Part shown: piece after piece, positions 33,486 through 42,077 of the stretch | Layout: every line of letters begins with the position of its first letter | How positions within the stretch are numbered: the first letter of the stretch is position 1 | Assembly: GCF_003030345.1 (NCBI RefSeq) | Contig: NZ_CP028158.1 | Coordinates: forward strand, 7,812,001-7,876,000 | Source of the DNA: Plantactinospora sp. BC1 | GTDB taxonomy: Bacteria > Actinomycetota > Actinomycetes > Mycobacteriales > Micromonosporaceae | Direction: 5' to 3' | DNA length: 64,000 bases | Made by a program: the position numbers and the translations under genes | The notes under the pieces: model-generated | What the model was told of the DNA's origin: nothing | Seen by the model: the letters and a program-made list of their open reading frames with translations, nothing else | Databases searched by the model: none

Positions 33486-34415
33486 ATGATCAGAGCCCAA
33501 GGACTGCACAAACGGTACGGCGAGAAGGTCGCCGTCGATGATCTCTCGTTCGAGGTACTTCCGGGTATGGTGACGGGTTTCCTCGGTCCCAACGGGGCCG
33601 GCAAGTCCACCACCATGCGCCTGATGCTCGGTCTCGACCACGGCGGCGGCGAGACCCTGTTCGACGGACGCCGGTTCGGCACGATCCGGCATCCGATCCG
33701 CCAGATCGGTGCCGTACTGGAGGCCAGGGCGTTCCACCCGACCCGTACCGCCCGGAACCATCTGCGGATGCTGGCTGCCGGCGGCGGGCTCCCGGCGGCC
33801 CGGGCGGACGAGGTGTTGGAGTTCGTCGGGTTGGCGGAGGTGGCCCGGAAGAAGCCGCGGAGCTTCTCGTTGGGCATGGCGCAGCGGCTGGGGCTGGCGC
33901 AGGCCCTGTTGGGGGATCCGCGGACGCTGATTCTCGACGAGCCGGCCAACGGGCTGGACCCGCACGGCATCCACTGGCTGCGCGACATATTGAAGTCGCT
34001 CGCGGCGCAGGGGCGCACCATCCTCGTCTCCAGTCACCTGCTGTCGGAGATGGAGCTGATGGCCGACGAACTGGTGGTGATCGGCCGCGGAAGAATGATC
34101 TACAACGGCGACGTGGACGGGTTCGTGAGGCAGTTCACCCAGGCGACCGTCCAGATCCGCAGCCCCCGGTCCGACCGGCTCGCCCAGGTGCTGAAGGGTA
34201 CCCACGGCGTCGAGGTCGAGGTCGCCGATGGCGGCACGCTGCGGGTGTCCGGGGCCGACGCGGCCGCCGTGGGCGAGATCGCGTTCGCCAACAACATCCC
34301 GCTGCACGAGCTGACCACTCTGACCGCGTCGCTGGAAACGGCGTTCATCTCCGCCACCGGCGCCTCCGAGGAGTACGTCGCCCGTCAGCTCAGCACGGCC
34401 GGCGGTGCCGCATGA
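33486..34415 (+). CDS. ABC transporter ATP-binding protein
   Basis: The 309-residue ATPase has Walker A GPNGAGKST, Q-loop, signature SFSLGMAQRLGLAQALL (S-x-G-M/Q form) and Walker B TLILDEPANGLD, then a switch His in LVSSHLLSEME. It powers the membrane partner encoded at 34412 (4-bp overlap). With the divergent two-component system it forms a typical antibiotic- or lipid-exporter locus. The C-terminal extension (about 225-309) is usual for this exporter class. Confidence 0.93.
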   Translation: MIRAQGLHKRYGEKVAVDDLSFEVLPGMVTGFLGPNGAGKSTTMRLMLGLDHGGGETLFDGRRFGTIRHPIRQIGAVLEARAFHPTRTARNHLRMLAAGGGLPAARADEVLEFVGLAEVARKKPRSFSLGMAQRLGLAQALLGDPRTLILDEPANGLDPHGIHWLRDILKSLAAQGRTILVSSHLLSEMELMADELVVIGRGRMIYNGDVDGFVRQFTQATVQIRSPRSDRLAQVLKGTHGVEVEVADGGTLRVSGADAAAVGEIAFANNIPLHELTTLTASLETAFISATGASEEYVARQLSTAGGAA

Positions 34416-35200
34416 TCGACGCGTTGCGCTTCGAATGGGTACGCCTCCGTACCATCCGCTCGACGTACTGGCTCATCGGCCTGGCCCTGTTCCTCAACGC
34501 CGCGGTGGCGTTCCTGGTCAACCTCGCCACCCGGAACAATCCGCTGGACACTGACATCGTCGGGGCTACCGTGACCGGCGGAGGCACCGCCTCGCCGCTG
34601 CCGCTGCTGGCGGTGTTCATGGCCGCCGTCGGCATCCTGGCCACCGGTCACGAGTACCGGTACGGCACGATCCAGCCAACGCTGACCACCATTCCGCGCC
34701 GAGCCACCGTCCTGACCGCCAAGCTCGCGGTCGTGGCCGCCGCGGCGGTGGCGGCCACGGTCGCCTCCATGCTCGTCGACGTCGCCGTCGGCCTCGCCTT
34801 CTGGGGTGAGTTCCCGGCGCTGACCGAGCAGCCTCTCGATGCGGCACTGCCCGGCTACGTCCTGCTCGTCGTGCTGTGGGCCGTACTGGGCGCCGCACTG
34901 GCCCAGTTGTTCCGCAGCGTGCCGGCGGCGCTGGTGACGATCCTCGTGACGCCACTCGTCGTGGAACAGATCATCTTCAGGCTGTCGCTCGTCCCCGCGC
35001 TCGACTGGCTCGCGCCCATGATCAAATTCCTGCCCTTCTCCGCCGGCCTCCGGCTGGTCGATCTCAGCGGAACCGCCGCTCTCACCGACGCCGACAACTT
35101 CGACCTGTTCGACCGCTGGGCGGCCGGTGGCGTCTTCACGGCCTTTGTCGCCATCGTCCTGACCGCCGCCTGGACATTGTTCGCGCGCCGGGACGCCTGA
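34412..35200 (+). CDS. ABC-2 type membrane permease
   Basis: The 262-residue hydrophobic protein has about six transmembrane helices (first at about 18-38, others around 65-85, 105-130, 150-175, 180-200, 235-255) and a GHEYRYGTIQPTLTTIPRR loop typical of ABC-2 exporters. It forms the membrane half of the exporter with the upstream ATPase, whose stop overlaps its start. Substrate unknown. Confidence 0.88.
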   Translation: MIDALRFEWVRLRTIRSTYWLIGLALFLNAAVAFLVNLATRNNPLDTDIVGATVTGGGTASPLPLLAVFMAAVGILATGHEYRYGTIQPTLTTIPRRATVLTAKLAVVAAAAVAATVASMLVDVAVGLAFWGEFPALTEQPLDAALPGYVLLVVLWAVLGAALAQLFRSVPAALVTILVTPLVVEQIIFRLSLVPALDWLAPMIKFLPFSAGLRLVDLSGTAALTDADNFDLFDRWAAGGVFTAFVAIVLTAAWTLFARRDA

Positions 35201-35428
35201 CCGGAGCTGCCGGGTGAGCCATCGATGCCAGCCCCTCGCGGAGGAGAGGTCAGCCTCCATCGCCGGCCTCGCGCTCGCCTGTCGGCGGCGCGTGAGCCTC
35301 CAGCCCGCCGTGGGCGACGAACGTCACTGTCTTCCACGGCGGGACGCCGACGAGCGCCGTGCACGAGGTCCGCACCGGCTTGCCGGTGGGACGCGTTACG
35401 GCCGGCGGGTGGTCCCGGTCCGGCCCGG
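35201..35428. other. Intergenic region between convergent genes
   Basis: No gene seen. It includes an inverted repeat CCGGCCCG-7nt-CGGGCCGG (35420-35442) overlapping the serpin stop that may end transcription. Confidence 0.4.
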
Positions 35429-36721
35429 TCAGGCCGGGCCGGTGACCAGCGGGTCGTGGACCCGGCCGAGGAACAGCGGTACGCCGGTGAACCGGTCGTG
35501 GATGACGTACAGGAACGGCCGGTTGACGAAGAACTGCGGCCCCTGCGGGATCGACGGCGGCCGGATGATGACGGCCGACGCGGCCGCCGCCTCGGTGCCC
35601 TTCTCGTCCACCGCGATGAACGTCTCGTGCACCACGTTGTCGATGTACAGCGCCGGGTCGGTGCTCATGCCGGTGAAGTCGGCGCGCGGCGTGAACGCCG
35701 TGGGCATGCCGAGGCTGCCCAGTACGGCACCCAGCTCGGCCGGCAGCCGGAAACTCCACCTGGGCAGGCGCAGTTGGACGGTGGTGGGCCGAAACCCGGT
35801 CGACAACGCGGCCAGCCACGTCTCATCGAGATTCGCCTCGACCGTGGCGAGATCGTCCCGGGTCGGCATGACGACGGCCATGGCCAGCCCACCGCCCGCG
35901 TACGGGATGTCGACCGCACGCCACCCGTCCCCCTCGAGGTAGCCCATCGTGTCGAACGGCCCGCGCATCATCGGAACGTCGACGACGACGCCGTCATCCC
36001 TGGTGAACGGTTCCGCCGCCGTGGCGGTCGCGATGAACGGGTACGTCCAGGCCGCCATGAGATAGGTGGTGTTGGTCAGCATCAGGCTGGTGTCGGGACT
36101 CACGACGCCGGACCGCAACAGCTCCGGGATCTTCGCGTTGGTCCGGTGGGACACCCAGGCGTTGATCTCCTGGCGGGTCGCCTCCGGCGCGCCGCGGAAG
36201 TCGACCGGGTGCGGCGCGGCACCGTAGTAGCCGGCCAGGGTGTCCCGGAACCCTGGTCGCAGGCCCAGGTCGAGCCGTGTCCACAGGGCGTTAGCCGTGG
36301 TCAGCCGGGGCTGCCTGGTGCCGTCGCCGTCCCGGTACCGGCCGGCGAGCGCCTGATCCACGGCGTTCAGCCCGCTGTCGAGCGCGTCGGGTCGCGGATT
36401 CGGCGCGTGGAGCACGGCATCCATCTCGTCCGCCGTGGTCGAGCCCGCGCCGGCCCTGGTCATCGCGAGCGCCAGCCCGACCGAGTACGGCGCGCACACC
36501 ATGTTGCCGCCCGCGCGGGTCGACGCCAGCGTGCGGTAGAGGTCGGCCGTGAAGCCGCGTACCGCGGTCGCGGCGGCCTGCATCGTGGTCGCGTCGGGGG
36601 GTACGCGTACCGGATCCGTCGAGGTGGACGACCTGCCGGAGCGATGGGGAGGTGCTGGGGCGGCGGCAAGGGCAGCCGCCGCGAGCGGCACCGCCCGCAG
36701 GACGGATCGACGCGAGACCAT
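35429..36721 (-). CDS. Secreted serpin (serine-protease inhibitor)
   Basis: A 430-residue serpin with an N-terminal Tat-type signal (SRRSVLRA then AAAALAAAPA). The fold is recognisable from SVGLALAMTRAGAGSTTADEM, LTTANALWTR, TNTTYLMAAW and, near the C-terminus, the hinge VDEKGTEAAAASAVIIRPPS followed by FFVNRPFLYVIHDRFTGVPLFLGRV. The small, Ala-rich hinge (GTEAAAASA) fits an inhibitory serpin whose reactive loop can insert. The P1 residue probably lies in AVIIRPPS. It would inhibit a protease outside the cell, host- or self-derived. It is the sole such gene here and its promoter reads leftward from 36722 on. Confidence 0.93.
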   Translation of the reverse strand: MVSRRSVLRAVPLAAAALAAAPAPPHRSGRSSTSTDPVRVPPDATTMQAAATAVRGFTADLYRTLASTRAGGNMVCAPYSVGLALAMTRAGAGSTTADEMDAVLHAPNPRPDALDSGLNAVDQALAGRYRDGDGTRQPRLTTANALWTRLDLGLRPGFRDTLAGYYGAAPHPVDFRGAPEATRQEINAWVSHRTNAKIPELLRSGVVSPDTSLMLTNTTYLMAAWTYPFIATATAAEPFTRDDGVVVDVPMMRGPFDTMGYLEGDGWRAVDIPYAGGGLAMAVVMPTRDDLATVEANLDETWLAALSTGFRPTTVQLRLPRWSFRLPAELGAVLGSLGMPTAFTPRADFTGMSTDPALYIDNVVHETFIAVDEKGTEAAAASAVIIRPPSIPQGPQFFVNRPFLYVIHDRFTGVPLFLGRVHDPLVTGPA

Positions 36722-36796
36722 GTCACGACGGTAGAGCAGTCCTCCGGCCGCGCACCAGGTACAGGTCCTAGATGCATCGAAGTTCGATAATGTTAA

Positions 36797-37302
36797 TCAT
36801 CTGCGCGGAAGTCCTGGTCCGCGGTCGAGGTCGGTGTAGAAGGCGCCTGGGTCGGCGGCCAGCGACGCCTTGACGTGGACGCTCCACTCGTCGGCGACGA
36901 CCTCCAGCCTGCCGGCTTCGGTGCCGTCGAGAGCGGCGCGGACGACGTCCGCCGGGTCGCCCTTCTCGCCGTGGTAATCGGCCATCATGTCGGTGTCGGC
37001 GGCACCCAGATGCAGGCCGGTCACCAGAGTGCCCTGGCCGGCCAGTTCGAGCCGAATGCCGTTGGTGAGGCTCCAGGCCGCCGCCTTCGCCGCGCCGTAG
37101 GCGGTCGCCCCGTCGTACGAGAACCAGGACGCGGCGGACGGCGCGTTGAGGATGGCGCCGCCGCCGTTGCCGCCGAGTACCGGGGCGAAGGCCCGCACCA
37201 TGCCGAGCGTGCGTAGAAGTGGGTGTCCACTTCCAGCCGGACCTTGGCCAGGTCGCCGGTGACCAGGTTGGTCCAGGTGCCGACCGAACCGTTGATCTTC
37301 AT
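36797..37302 (-). pseudogene. Short-chain dehydrogenase, N-truncated and frameshifted
   Basis: On the reverse strand, 37200-36797 reads as SDR sequence (LGMVRAFAPVLGGNGGGA, then ILNAPSAASWFSYDGATAYGAAKAAAW, with the catalytic S and YxxxK present). A short upstream block (GDLAKVRLEVDTHFYA) lies in another frame, so a shift occurs near 37215. The N-terminal Rossmann glycine motif is missing. A MerR-type relic lies upstream, so this was probably a regulator/SDR pair. Confidence 0.7.
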
Positions 37303-37384
37303 GTCCTGCCTCCAGGCGGGTAGCGGTGGCGAGGACGATCCTCGACCTGCTGCCCCGCGTCGACCCGAAGGTCAACACCCCCGG

Positions 37385-37524
37385 CGTCCCGCGCCCTGCT
37401 ACGCACCGAACGGGACCGCATCGACCGGCGGATCTCCGAGCTCGTCGCAGCCAGGGAACGACTCGATGCGGTCATCGCTTCCAGCGAAAGCCCGGCAAGC
37501 GGGTGCACCCGCGTGGATCTCGCG
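37385..37524 (+). pseudogene. MerR-type regulator C-terminal relic
   Basis: The phrase ALLRTERDRIDRRISELVA followed by RERLDAVIASSESPASG is the coiled-coil tail of a small MerR regulator. Its DNA-binding half is not present. It lies divergent from the SDR relic, as MerR-SDR pairs often do. Confidence 0.55.
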
Positions 37525-37673
37525 CCCGGTCGTCCGGGTGGTCACACCCGGTGGGCTCTGCGTCGGCGGGTGCTGCCGGGGCGCGGGAGGGTGGCTGACC
37601 ACGAATCGGGCCAGCCGTGACAATTCGTCGCTTATGTTACTGCACAGGAGGCTGTCGAAAACGGGGAGGTGAC

Positions 37674-39521
37674 GTGGAGAGCTATCCGGCGATCGAGGAT
37701 CACGGACTCATCGGCGACCTGCAGACCGCCGCGCTGGTGACGTGCGACGGCACGATCGACTGGTTCTGCGCGCCCCGCTTCGACTCGCCGAGCATCTTCG
37801 CCGCGCTGCTGGACCGCGAGCGGGGTGGCTACTTTCGCATCGCCCCGCGCGACGTCCGGTACGTCACCAAGCAGCTCTACCTGCCCGGCACCCCTATCCT
37901 GATCACCCGGTTCATCAGCGCGGACGGCGTCGCCGAGGTGATGGACTTCATGCCGGTCACCGGTGAGCGCGCCACCGACTCGCACCGCCTGGTCCGCATG
38001 GTCAACATGGTGCGGGGCAGCATGCGGTTCCGGGTGGAGTGCCGGCCCCGGTTCGACTACGCCCGGGAGAGCCACGAGCTGGAGCGCCACCGCAACGGTT
38101 TCCTGTTCCGCAGCCCGTCGGCGACGCTCGCCTTCAACCCGATCGACCCGGTGCGGCACGTCTGGGCCCAGACCGGGAGCGTCCGCCTGGAGGACGGCGA
38201 CCTGATCGCGTACGGCACGTTCAACGAGGGCGACACCGGCGGGGTGGTCCTGGAGACGGGCAGTACCGAACCCCGGTTCGTCCCGCAGGAAGAGATCCAG
38301 GGCATGTTCGAGTGGACCCGGAACTACTGGCGGCGCTGGGTCGAACGCTCCCGCTACACCGGGCGGTGGCGGGAAATGGTCGAGCGCTCGGCCATCACGC
38401 TGAAGCTCATGACGTACGCGCCGACCGGCGCCATGATCGCCGCCCCGACCGCCGCGCTGCCCGAGCTGGTCGGCGGCACCCGCAACTGGGACTACCGCTA
38501 CACCTGGGTACGCGACACGTCGTTCTCGGTGCACGCGCTACTGGGCCTCGGCTTCACCGAGGAGGTCAGCCGGTACATGAACTGGCTGGACGAGCGGATC
38601 CGTGAGGCCGGTGACCACCAGGACCCGCTGAAGATAATGTATCGGGTCGACGGCTCCTCCGACCTGCACGAGGAGATCCTCGACCACCTGGAGGGATACC
38701 ACGGCTCACGGCCGGTGCGGATCGGCAACGGCGCCGCCGACCAGCTCCAGCTCGACATCCACGGCGAGGCGCTGTACGCCATGCACCTCGCCGACGAGCA
38801 GGGCATCCGCGTCTCGCACCAGGTGTGGAAGAGCACCGTCCGGCTCGTCGACTGGCTCTGCCAACACTGGGACCAGGCCGACGCCGGAATCTGGGAGAGC
38901 CGCCACCACCCCCGCAACTACACCTTCGGCCGGGTGATGTCCTGGGTCGCGCTGGACCGGGCCATCCGCCTCGCCACCCGCACCGGCCGCCCCGGCGACA
39001 TCACCCGCTGGGTCGAACAACGCAACGAGATCTACAACCAGGTCATGGCCCGCGGATATCACCGGGCCCGCGGCAGCTTCGTGCAGGCGTACGACGAGAA
39101 CATGCTGGACGCATCGCTGCTCGCCATGCCGGCGGTCGGCTTCATCACGCCGAGCGACCCCCTCTGGCAATCCACCCTGAGCGCGATCGAGCGCGAGCTG
39201 ATCTCCGACAGCCTGGTCCACCGGTACGACCCGGTCCACTCTCCCGACGGCCTTCCCGGGCACGAGGGCACCTTCAACATGTGCACGTTCTGGTACGTCG
39301 AGGCGCTGGCCCGCTCGGGTCGCCTGGACGACGCCCGGCTCACCCTCGAGAAGATGTTCACCTTCAGCAACCACCTCGGCCTCTACGCCGAGGAGATCGC
39401 CGCGACCGGTGAGCAGATCGGCAACTACCCGCAGGCGTTCAGCCACCTCTCCCTGATCAACTCGGCACTGGCGGTGAACGACCTGCTCGACGTCGAGGCC
39501 GACGCCCGGCACCGCCGGTAG
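37674..39521 (+). CDS. GH15 family glucoamylase/trehalase-like enzyme
   Basis: The 615-residue GH15-type protein has an N-terminal beta-sandwich domain beginning ESYPAIEDHGLIGDLQTAAL (1-215) and a C-terminal (alpha/alpha)6 catalytic domain. The catalytic domain has GTRNWDYRYTWVRDTSFSV, DQADAGIWESRHHPRNYTF and an EGTFNMCTFWYVEALARSG block that carry the expected general acid and base. Actinobacterial proteins of this type hydrolyse trehalose or alpha-glucans in the cytoplasm. The GTG start at 37674 follows GGGGAGGT closely; the longer upstream frame is not needed. It stands just before the AHBA cluster and is probably not part of it. Confidence 0.88.
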   Translation: MESYPAIEDHGLIGDLQTAALVTCDGTIDWFCAPRFDSPSIFAALLDRERGGYFRIAPRDVRYVTKQLYLPGTPILITRFISADGVAEVMDFMPVTGERATDSHRLVRMVNMVRGSMRFRVECRPRFDYARESHELERHRNGFLFRSPSATLAFNPIDPVRHVWAQTGSVRLEDGDLIAYGTFNEGDTGGVVLETGSTEPRFVPQEEIQGMFEWTRNYWRRWVERSRYTGRWREMVERSAITLKLMTYAPTGAMIAAPTAALPELVGGTRNWDYRYTWVRDTSFSVHALLGLGFTEEVSRYMNWLDERIREAGDHQDPLKIMYRVDGSSDLHEEILDHLEGYHGSRPVRIGNGAADQLQLDIHGEALYAMHLADEQGIRVSHQVWKSTVRLVDWLCQHWDQADAGIWESRHHPRNYTFGRVMSWVALDRAIRLATRTGRPGDITRWVEQRNEIYNQVMARGYHRARGSFVQAYDENMLDASLLAMPAVGFITPSDPLWQSTLSAIERELISDSLVHRYDPVHSPDGLPGHEGTFNMCTFWYVEALARSGRLDDARLTLEKMFTFSNHLGLYAEEIAATGEQIGNYPQAFSHLSLINSALAVNDLLDVEADARHRR

Positions 39522-39729
39522 GGCGACCTCAGCCTGCCACGGTTGCGACTCGGATCGCCCTCAGCCAGGTTCCGGGTGATGCCGGAGGTCGGGCCGCCGT
39601 TCCGCCGCCCGCTCGGGCTGTGCCACCCGTACCCTGAGGATCTGTCGGATCTCCTCGCGGGTCCTGGTCGGATCGCCGGGTCGAGTGCCTCCGGCGGCCG
39701 TAGCTGCCCACAGACAGGGGTGTGAGGCC
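39522..39729. other. Left border of the AHBA cluster
   Basis: About 200 bases with no gene. They contain the start region of the RifI-like gene; GAGG 4 nt before its GTG is the only ribosome binding feature. No clear terminator separates it from the GH15 gene. Confidence 0.4.
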
Positions 39730-40527
39730 GTGACCGTTCCTCCGATCTCCGGCACGACCCGGCTGTACGCGGTGTTGGGCGACCCGGTCACCCAGGTCAA
39801 GGCGCCCGGCCTGGTGAATCCGCTCTTCGCGGCGGAGGGGGTCGACGCGGTGCTGGTGCCGGTACACGTGCGGCCCGACCGGCTGGGCGAGGTCGTGGCC
39901 GGGCTGACGGCAATGACCAACGTGGACGGTCTGTTGGTGACCGTGCCGCACAAGGTTGCGGTGTGCCGGTATGCCGACCGGTTGGCCCCCGCCGCTCTCA
40001 TTGCCGGGAGCGCCAACGCCCTGCGGCGGGAGCCCGACGGTGGATGGCTGGCGGACAACTTCGACGGGGTCGGGTTTGTCCGTGGGCTGCGGGCGGCTGG
40101 GCACGATCCGGCCGGCCGGTACGTCGCGCTGGTCGGCGCGGGCGGTGCCGGCGGCGCGATCGCGGCGGCGCTGGCCGACGCGGGCGTGGCCCAACTGCGC
40201 ATCTCCGACACCGACCAGGTCCGACGCGACGATCTGGTGTCGCGGTCGAACCGGCGTCGTCCGGGATTGGCGGTCGGCGTGGACGAGCACTCCGGCAGCG
40301 ACGTGCACCTTGCCGTCAACGCGACGCCACTGGGCCTGCGCGACGACGACCCGCTGCCGTTCAGCCCCGGATCGCTGCCCCGGGACTGCGTCGTGGCGGA
40401 CATCATCATGGTTCCCGCGCAGACCCGGCTCCTGCGCGAGGCCGAGGCGGCCGGTCGGCCCGTCCACCCGGGCATCCACATGCTCCGCTTCCAGCTCGAC
40501 TCGTACCGCGCGTTCTTCGGCTTCTAG
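39730..40527 (+). CDS. RifI-like shikimate/aminoshikimate dehydrogenase
   Basis: The 265-residue shikimate dehydrogenase-fold protein has the N-terminal substrate domain (TRLYAVLGDPVTQVKAP, LLVTVPHK with the catalytic Lys, ADNFDG with the catalytic Asp) and the NAD(P)-binding VALVGAGGAGGAIAAAL. The C-terminal helix is HPGIHMLRFQLDSYRAF. It resembles RifI of rifamycin biosynthesis, which serves the aminoshikimate branch that also yields AHBA, more than housekeeping AroE; this is judged from the overall text. The AHBA synthase gene lies 10.5 kb downstream. The GTG start fits the first strand. Confidence 0.85.
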   Translation: MTVPPISGTTRLYAVLGDPVTQVKAPGLVNPLFAAEGVDAVLVPVHVRPDRLGEVVAGLTAMTNVDGLLVTVPHKVAVCRYADRLAPAALIAGSANALRREPDGGWLADNFDGVGFVRGLRAAGHDPAGRYVALVGAGGAGGAIAAALADAGVAQLRISDTDQVRRDDLVSRSNRRRPGLAVGVDEHSGSDVHLAVNATPLGLRDDDPLPFSPGSLPRDCVVADIIMVPAQTRLLREAEAAGRPVHPGIHMLRFQLDSYRAFFGF

Positions 40528-40721
40528 TGGCCCAGCCGGCCTGAGCCGGCGGGCGCCGGGGGAGCCCTCCACGGGGTCGGGCCACTGGCGTCACGTGAAG
40601 AGGTGACGTGTGGCGGCCGGGTGGTCGGACACACACTGATTCCGATTCGTCGTCGCGATTTGCCCGACGGGAGCAGGTGTGCCGTGCCTGCCGGTTGTTG
40701 GTGTCTAGTGGGGGGCCAGCA
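40528..40721. promoter_or_regulatory. Upstream region of the radical SAM operon
   Basis: No gene. It contains the inverted repeat CGTCAC-8nt-GTGACG (40589-40608), a possible operator for the long operon 40722-50660. This is a low-confidence reading. Confidence 0.35.
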
Positions 40722-42077
40722 TTGACTTCGGCTTTCATCGTTCAACTGCCCTTTCCGTCGACGCGGGCACCGGATCCACGCCTGTCCGCGTATTACCGGG
40801 ACTATGATCGCCTGTTCAGACTGACGTTCCCGGATTACTTCATCCCGGGTGACGGACTGTGGGAGATGCCGCTGTGGGTCGCCCACCTGACCGCCCTGAT
40901 CCGGGTGGCCGGGCTCGACTCGGCGTTCTGCGACCTGTCTCGACGACCGGCCGACGCCCAGGAGTGCGCCGACCATGTCCAGGAGGCGAGCGACCCCGGT
41001 GACCTGATCCTGATGTCACCGCTGGCGCAGAACATGGGGCTCGCATTGGAGACCGCTGCGCTGCTCAGGACGGCCGGCCGACGTGTCGTCATCGGTGGCA
41101 ACATGGCGCCGCTCGTGCCGGCCGGCGCGGTGGACCTGGTACATCGTGGTCAGCTCGACCCGACCCTGGTCGGCAAGCTGGTCCGGCTGGCCACCTCCGG
41201 CGGTGGCGAGATCGTCAACCCGCCGGGCCGGGGTCGCTCCGCCAACATGATCGACTGGGCGCCTGACTACCGGCACCTGGACGGCTACCGGGGGCGGGTT
41301 CCGCTACTGCGGCTGAATGCCAGCCACGGGTGCCTCTACAGCTGCTCGTTCTGCGGTGACGCCTGGACGAACCAGCTCGTACTCGTCGACCGCGCCGCGC
41401 TGGCCGCCGAGGTGGACGAACTCACGAAACGGTTTCCGGACACCAGGCTGGTCTACATCGGGGACAAGACGTTCGGCCAGTCCAAAGAGGCCACCCGCAA
41501 CCTGGTCGAGGTGTTCCGGGACCGGCCGGGCTTCCAGTTCGTCGTGCAGACGCACGTCATGCAGGTCCGGCCGTGGGTGATCGACGCGATGCGGGAGCTG
41601 GGCGTGGTGGCCGTGGAGCTCGGCTTCGAGTCCGGCGACTCGCAACTGCTCGCGCGGCTCAACAAGCTCTCCCGGGGTCTCGACGACTATGCCGAGAAGA
41701 TTCGCATGCTCGACGACGCCGGCATGAAGATCGTGCTCAACGTACTGGGTGGGTTGGACGAGGAGACCGAGGTGTCCCACCGGGAAACCGTGGAATGGTT
41801 GTGGGACAACCGCTCCATGCTCTGGTTGTTCAACCTGTACAACTTCGTCCCCTATCCGCTCGTGCCGGACTTCCCCCGGCTGCGGGACCGGATATTCGAC
41901 TGGGATTTCGCCAACTGGCGCGAAGACTGCCCACCGGTGTACCGGCCACAGAACCTCACCCCAGAGCGGAGCTGGGAATTGTTCACCGAAAAGGTCGACG
42001 TCGCACACCGAATCGTGCGGGAGGGCATCGAGATGGCCTTCCGGGGAGCGGAGCAGGGCTGTGGATCACCTGCCTGA
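40722..42077 (+). CDS. Radical SAM enzyme with B12-binding-like N-terminal domain
   Basis: A roughly 451-residue protein. The N-terminal part (1-165) looks like a cobalamin-binding-type Rossmann domain (DLILMSPLAQNMGLALETA, then RVVIGGNMAPLVPAGAVDLVHRG), but no clear DxHxxG is seen, so real B12 use is uncertain. The radical SAM core (about 190-400) has the cluster motif CLYSCSFCG (CxxxCxxC) and FGQSKEATRNLVEVF. It could methylate, rearrange or epimerise an intermediate. The TTG at 40722 is preferred for GGGGG about 7 nt upstream; GTG 40701 and ATG 40608 are in-frame alternatives. The next gene overlaps its 3' end by 17 bases. Confidence 0.82.
   Translation: MTSAFIVQLPFPSTRAPDPRLSAYYRDYDRLFRLTFPDYFIPGDGLWEMPLWVAHLTALIRVAGLDSAFCDLSRRPADAQECADHVQEASDPGDLILMSPLAQNMGLALETAALLRTAGRRVVIGGNMAPLVPAGAVDLVHRGQLDPTLVGKLVRLATSGGGEIVNPPGRGRSANMIDWAPDYRHLDGYRGRVPLLRLNASHGCLYSCSFCGDAWTNQLVLVDRAALAAEVDELTKRFPDTRLVYIGDKTFGQSKEATRNLVEVFRDRPGFQFVVQTHVMQVRPWVIDAMRELGVVAVELGFESGDSQLLARLNKLSRGLDDYAEKIRMLDDAGMKIVLNVLGGLDEETEVSHRETVEWLWDNRSMLWLFNLYNFVPYPLVPDFPRLRDRIFDWDFANWREDCPPVYRPQNLTPERSWELFTEKVDVAHRIVREGIEMAFRGAEQGCGSPA

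Noticed and set aside
33392-34021. Upstream extension of the histidine kinase frame
   Set aside because: The part above 33391 is antisense to the ABC ATPase gene and has no kinase features; MYRGLVRY is the better start.
37674-39521. GH15 enzyme as part of the AHBA cluster
   Set aside because: It is a common actinobacterial glycan enzyme with no plausible step in AHBA chemistry, and it is separated by 208 bases.
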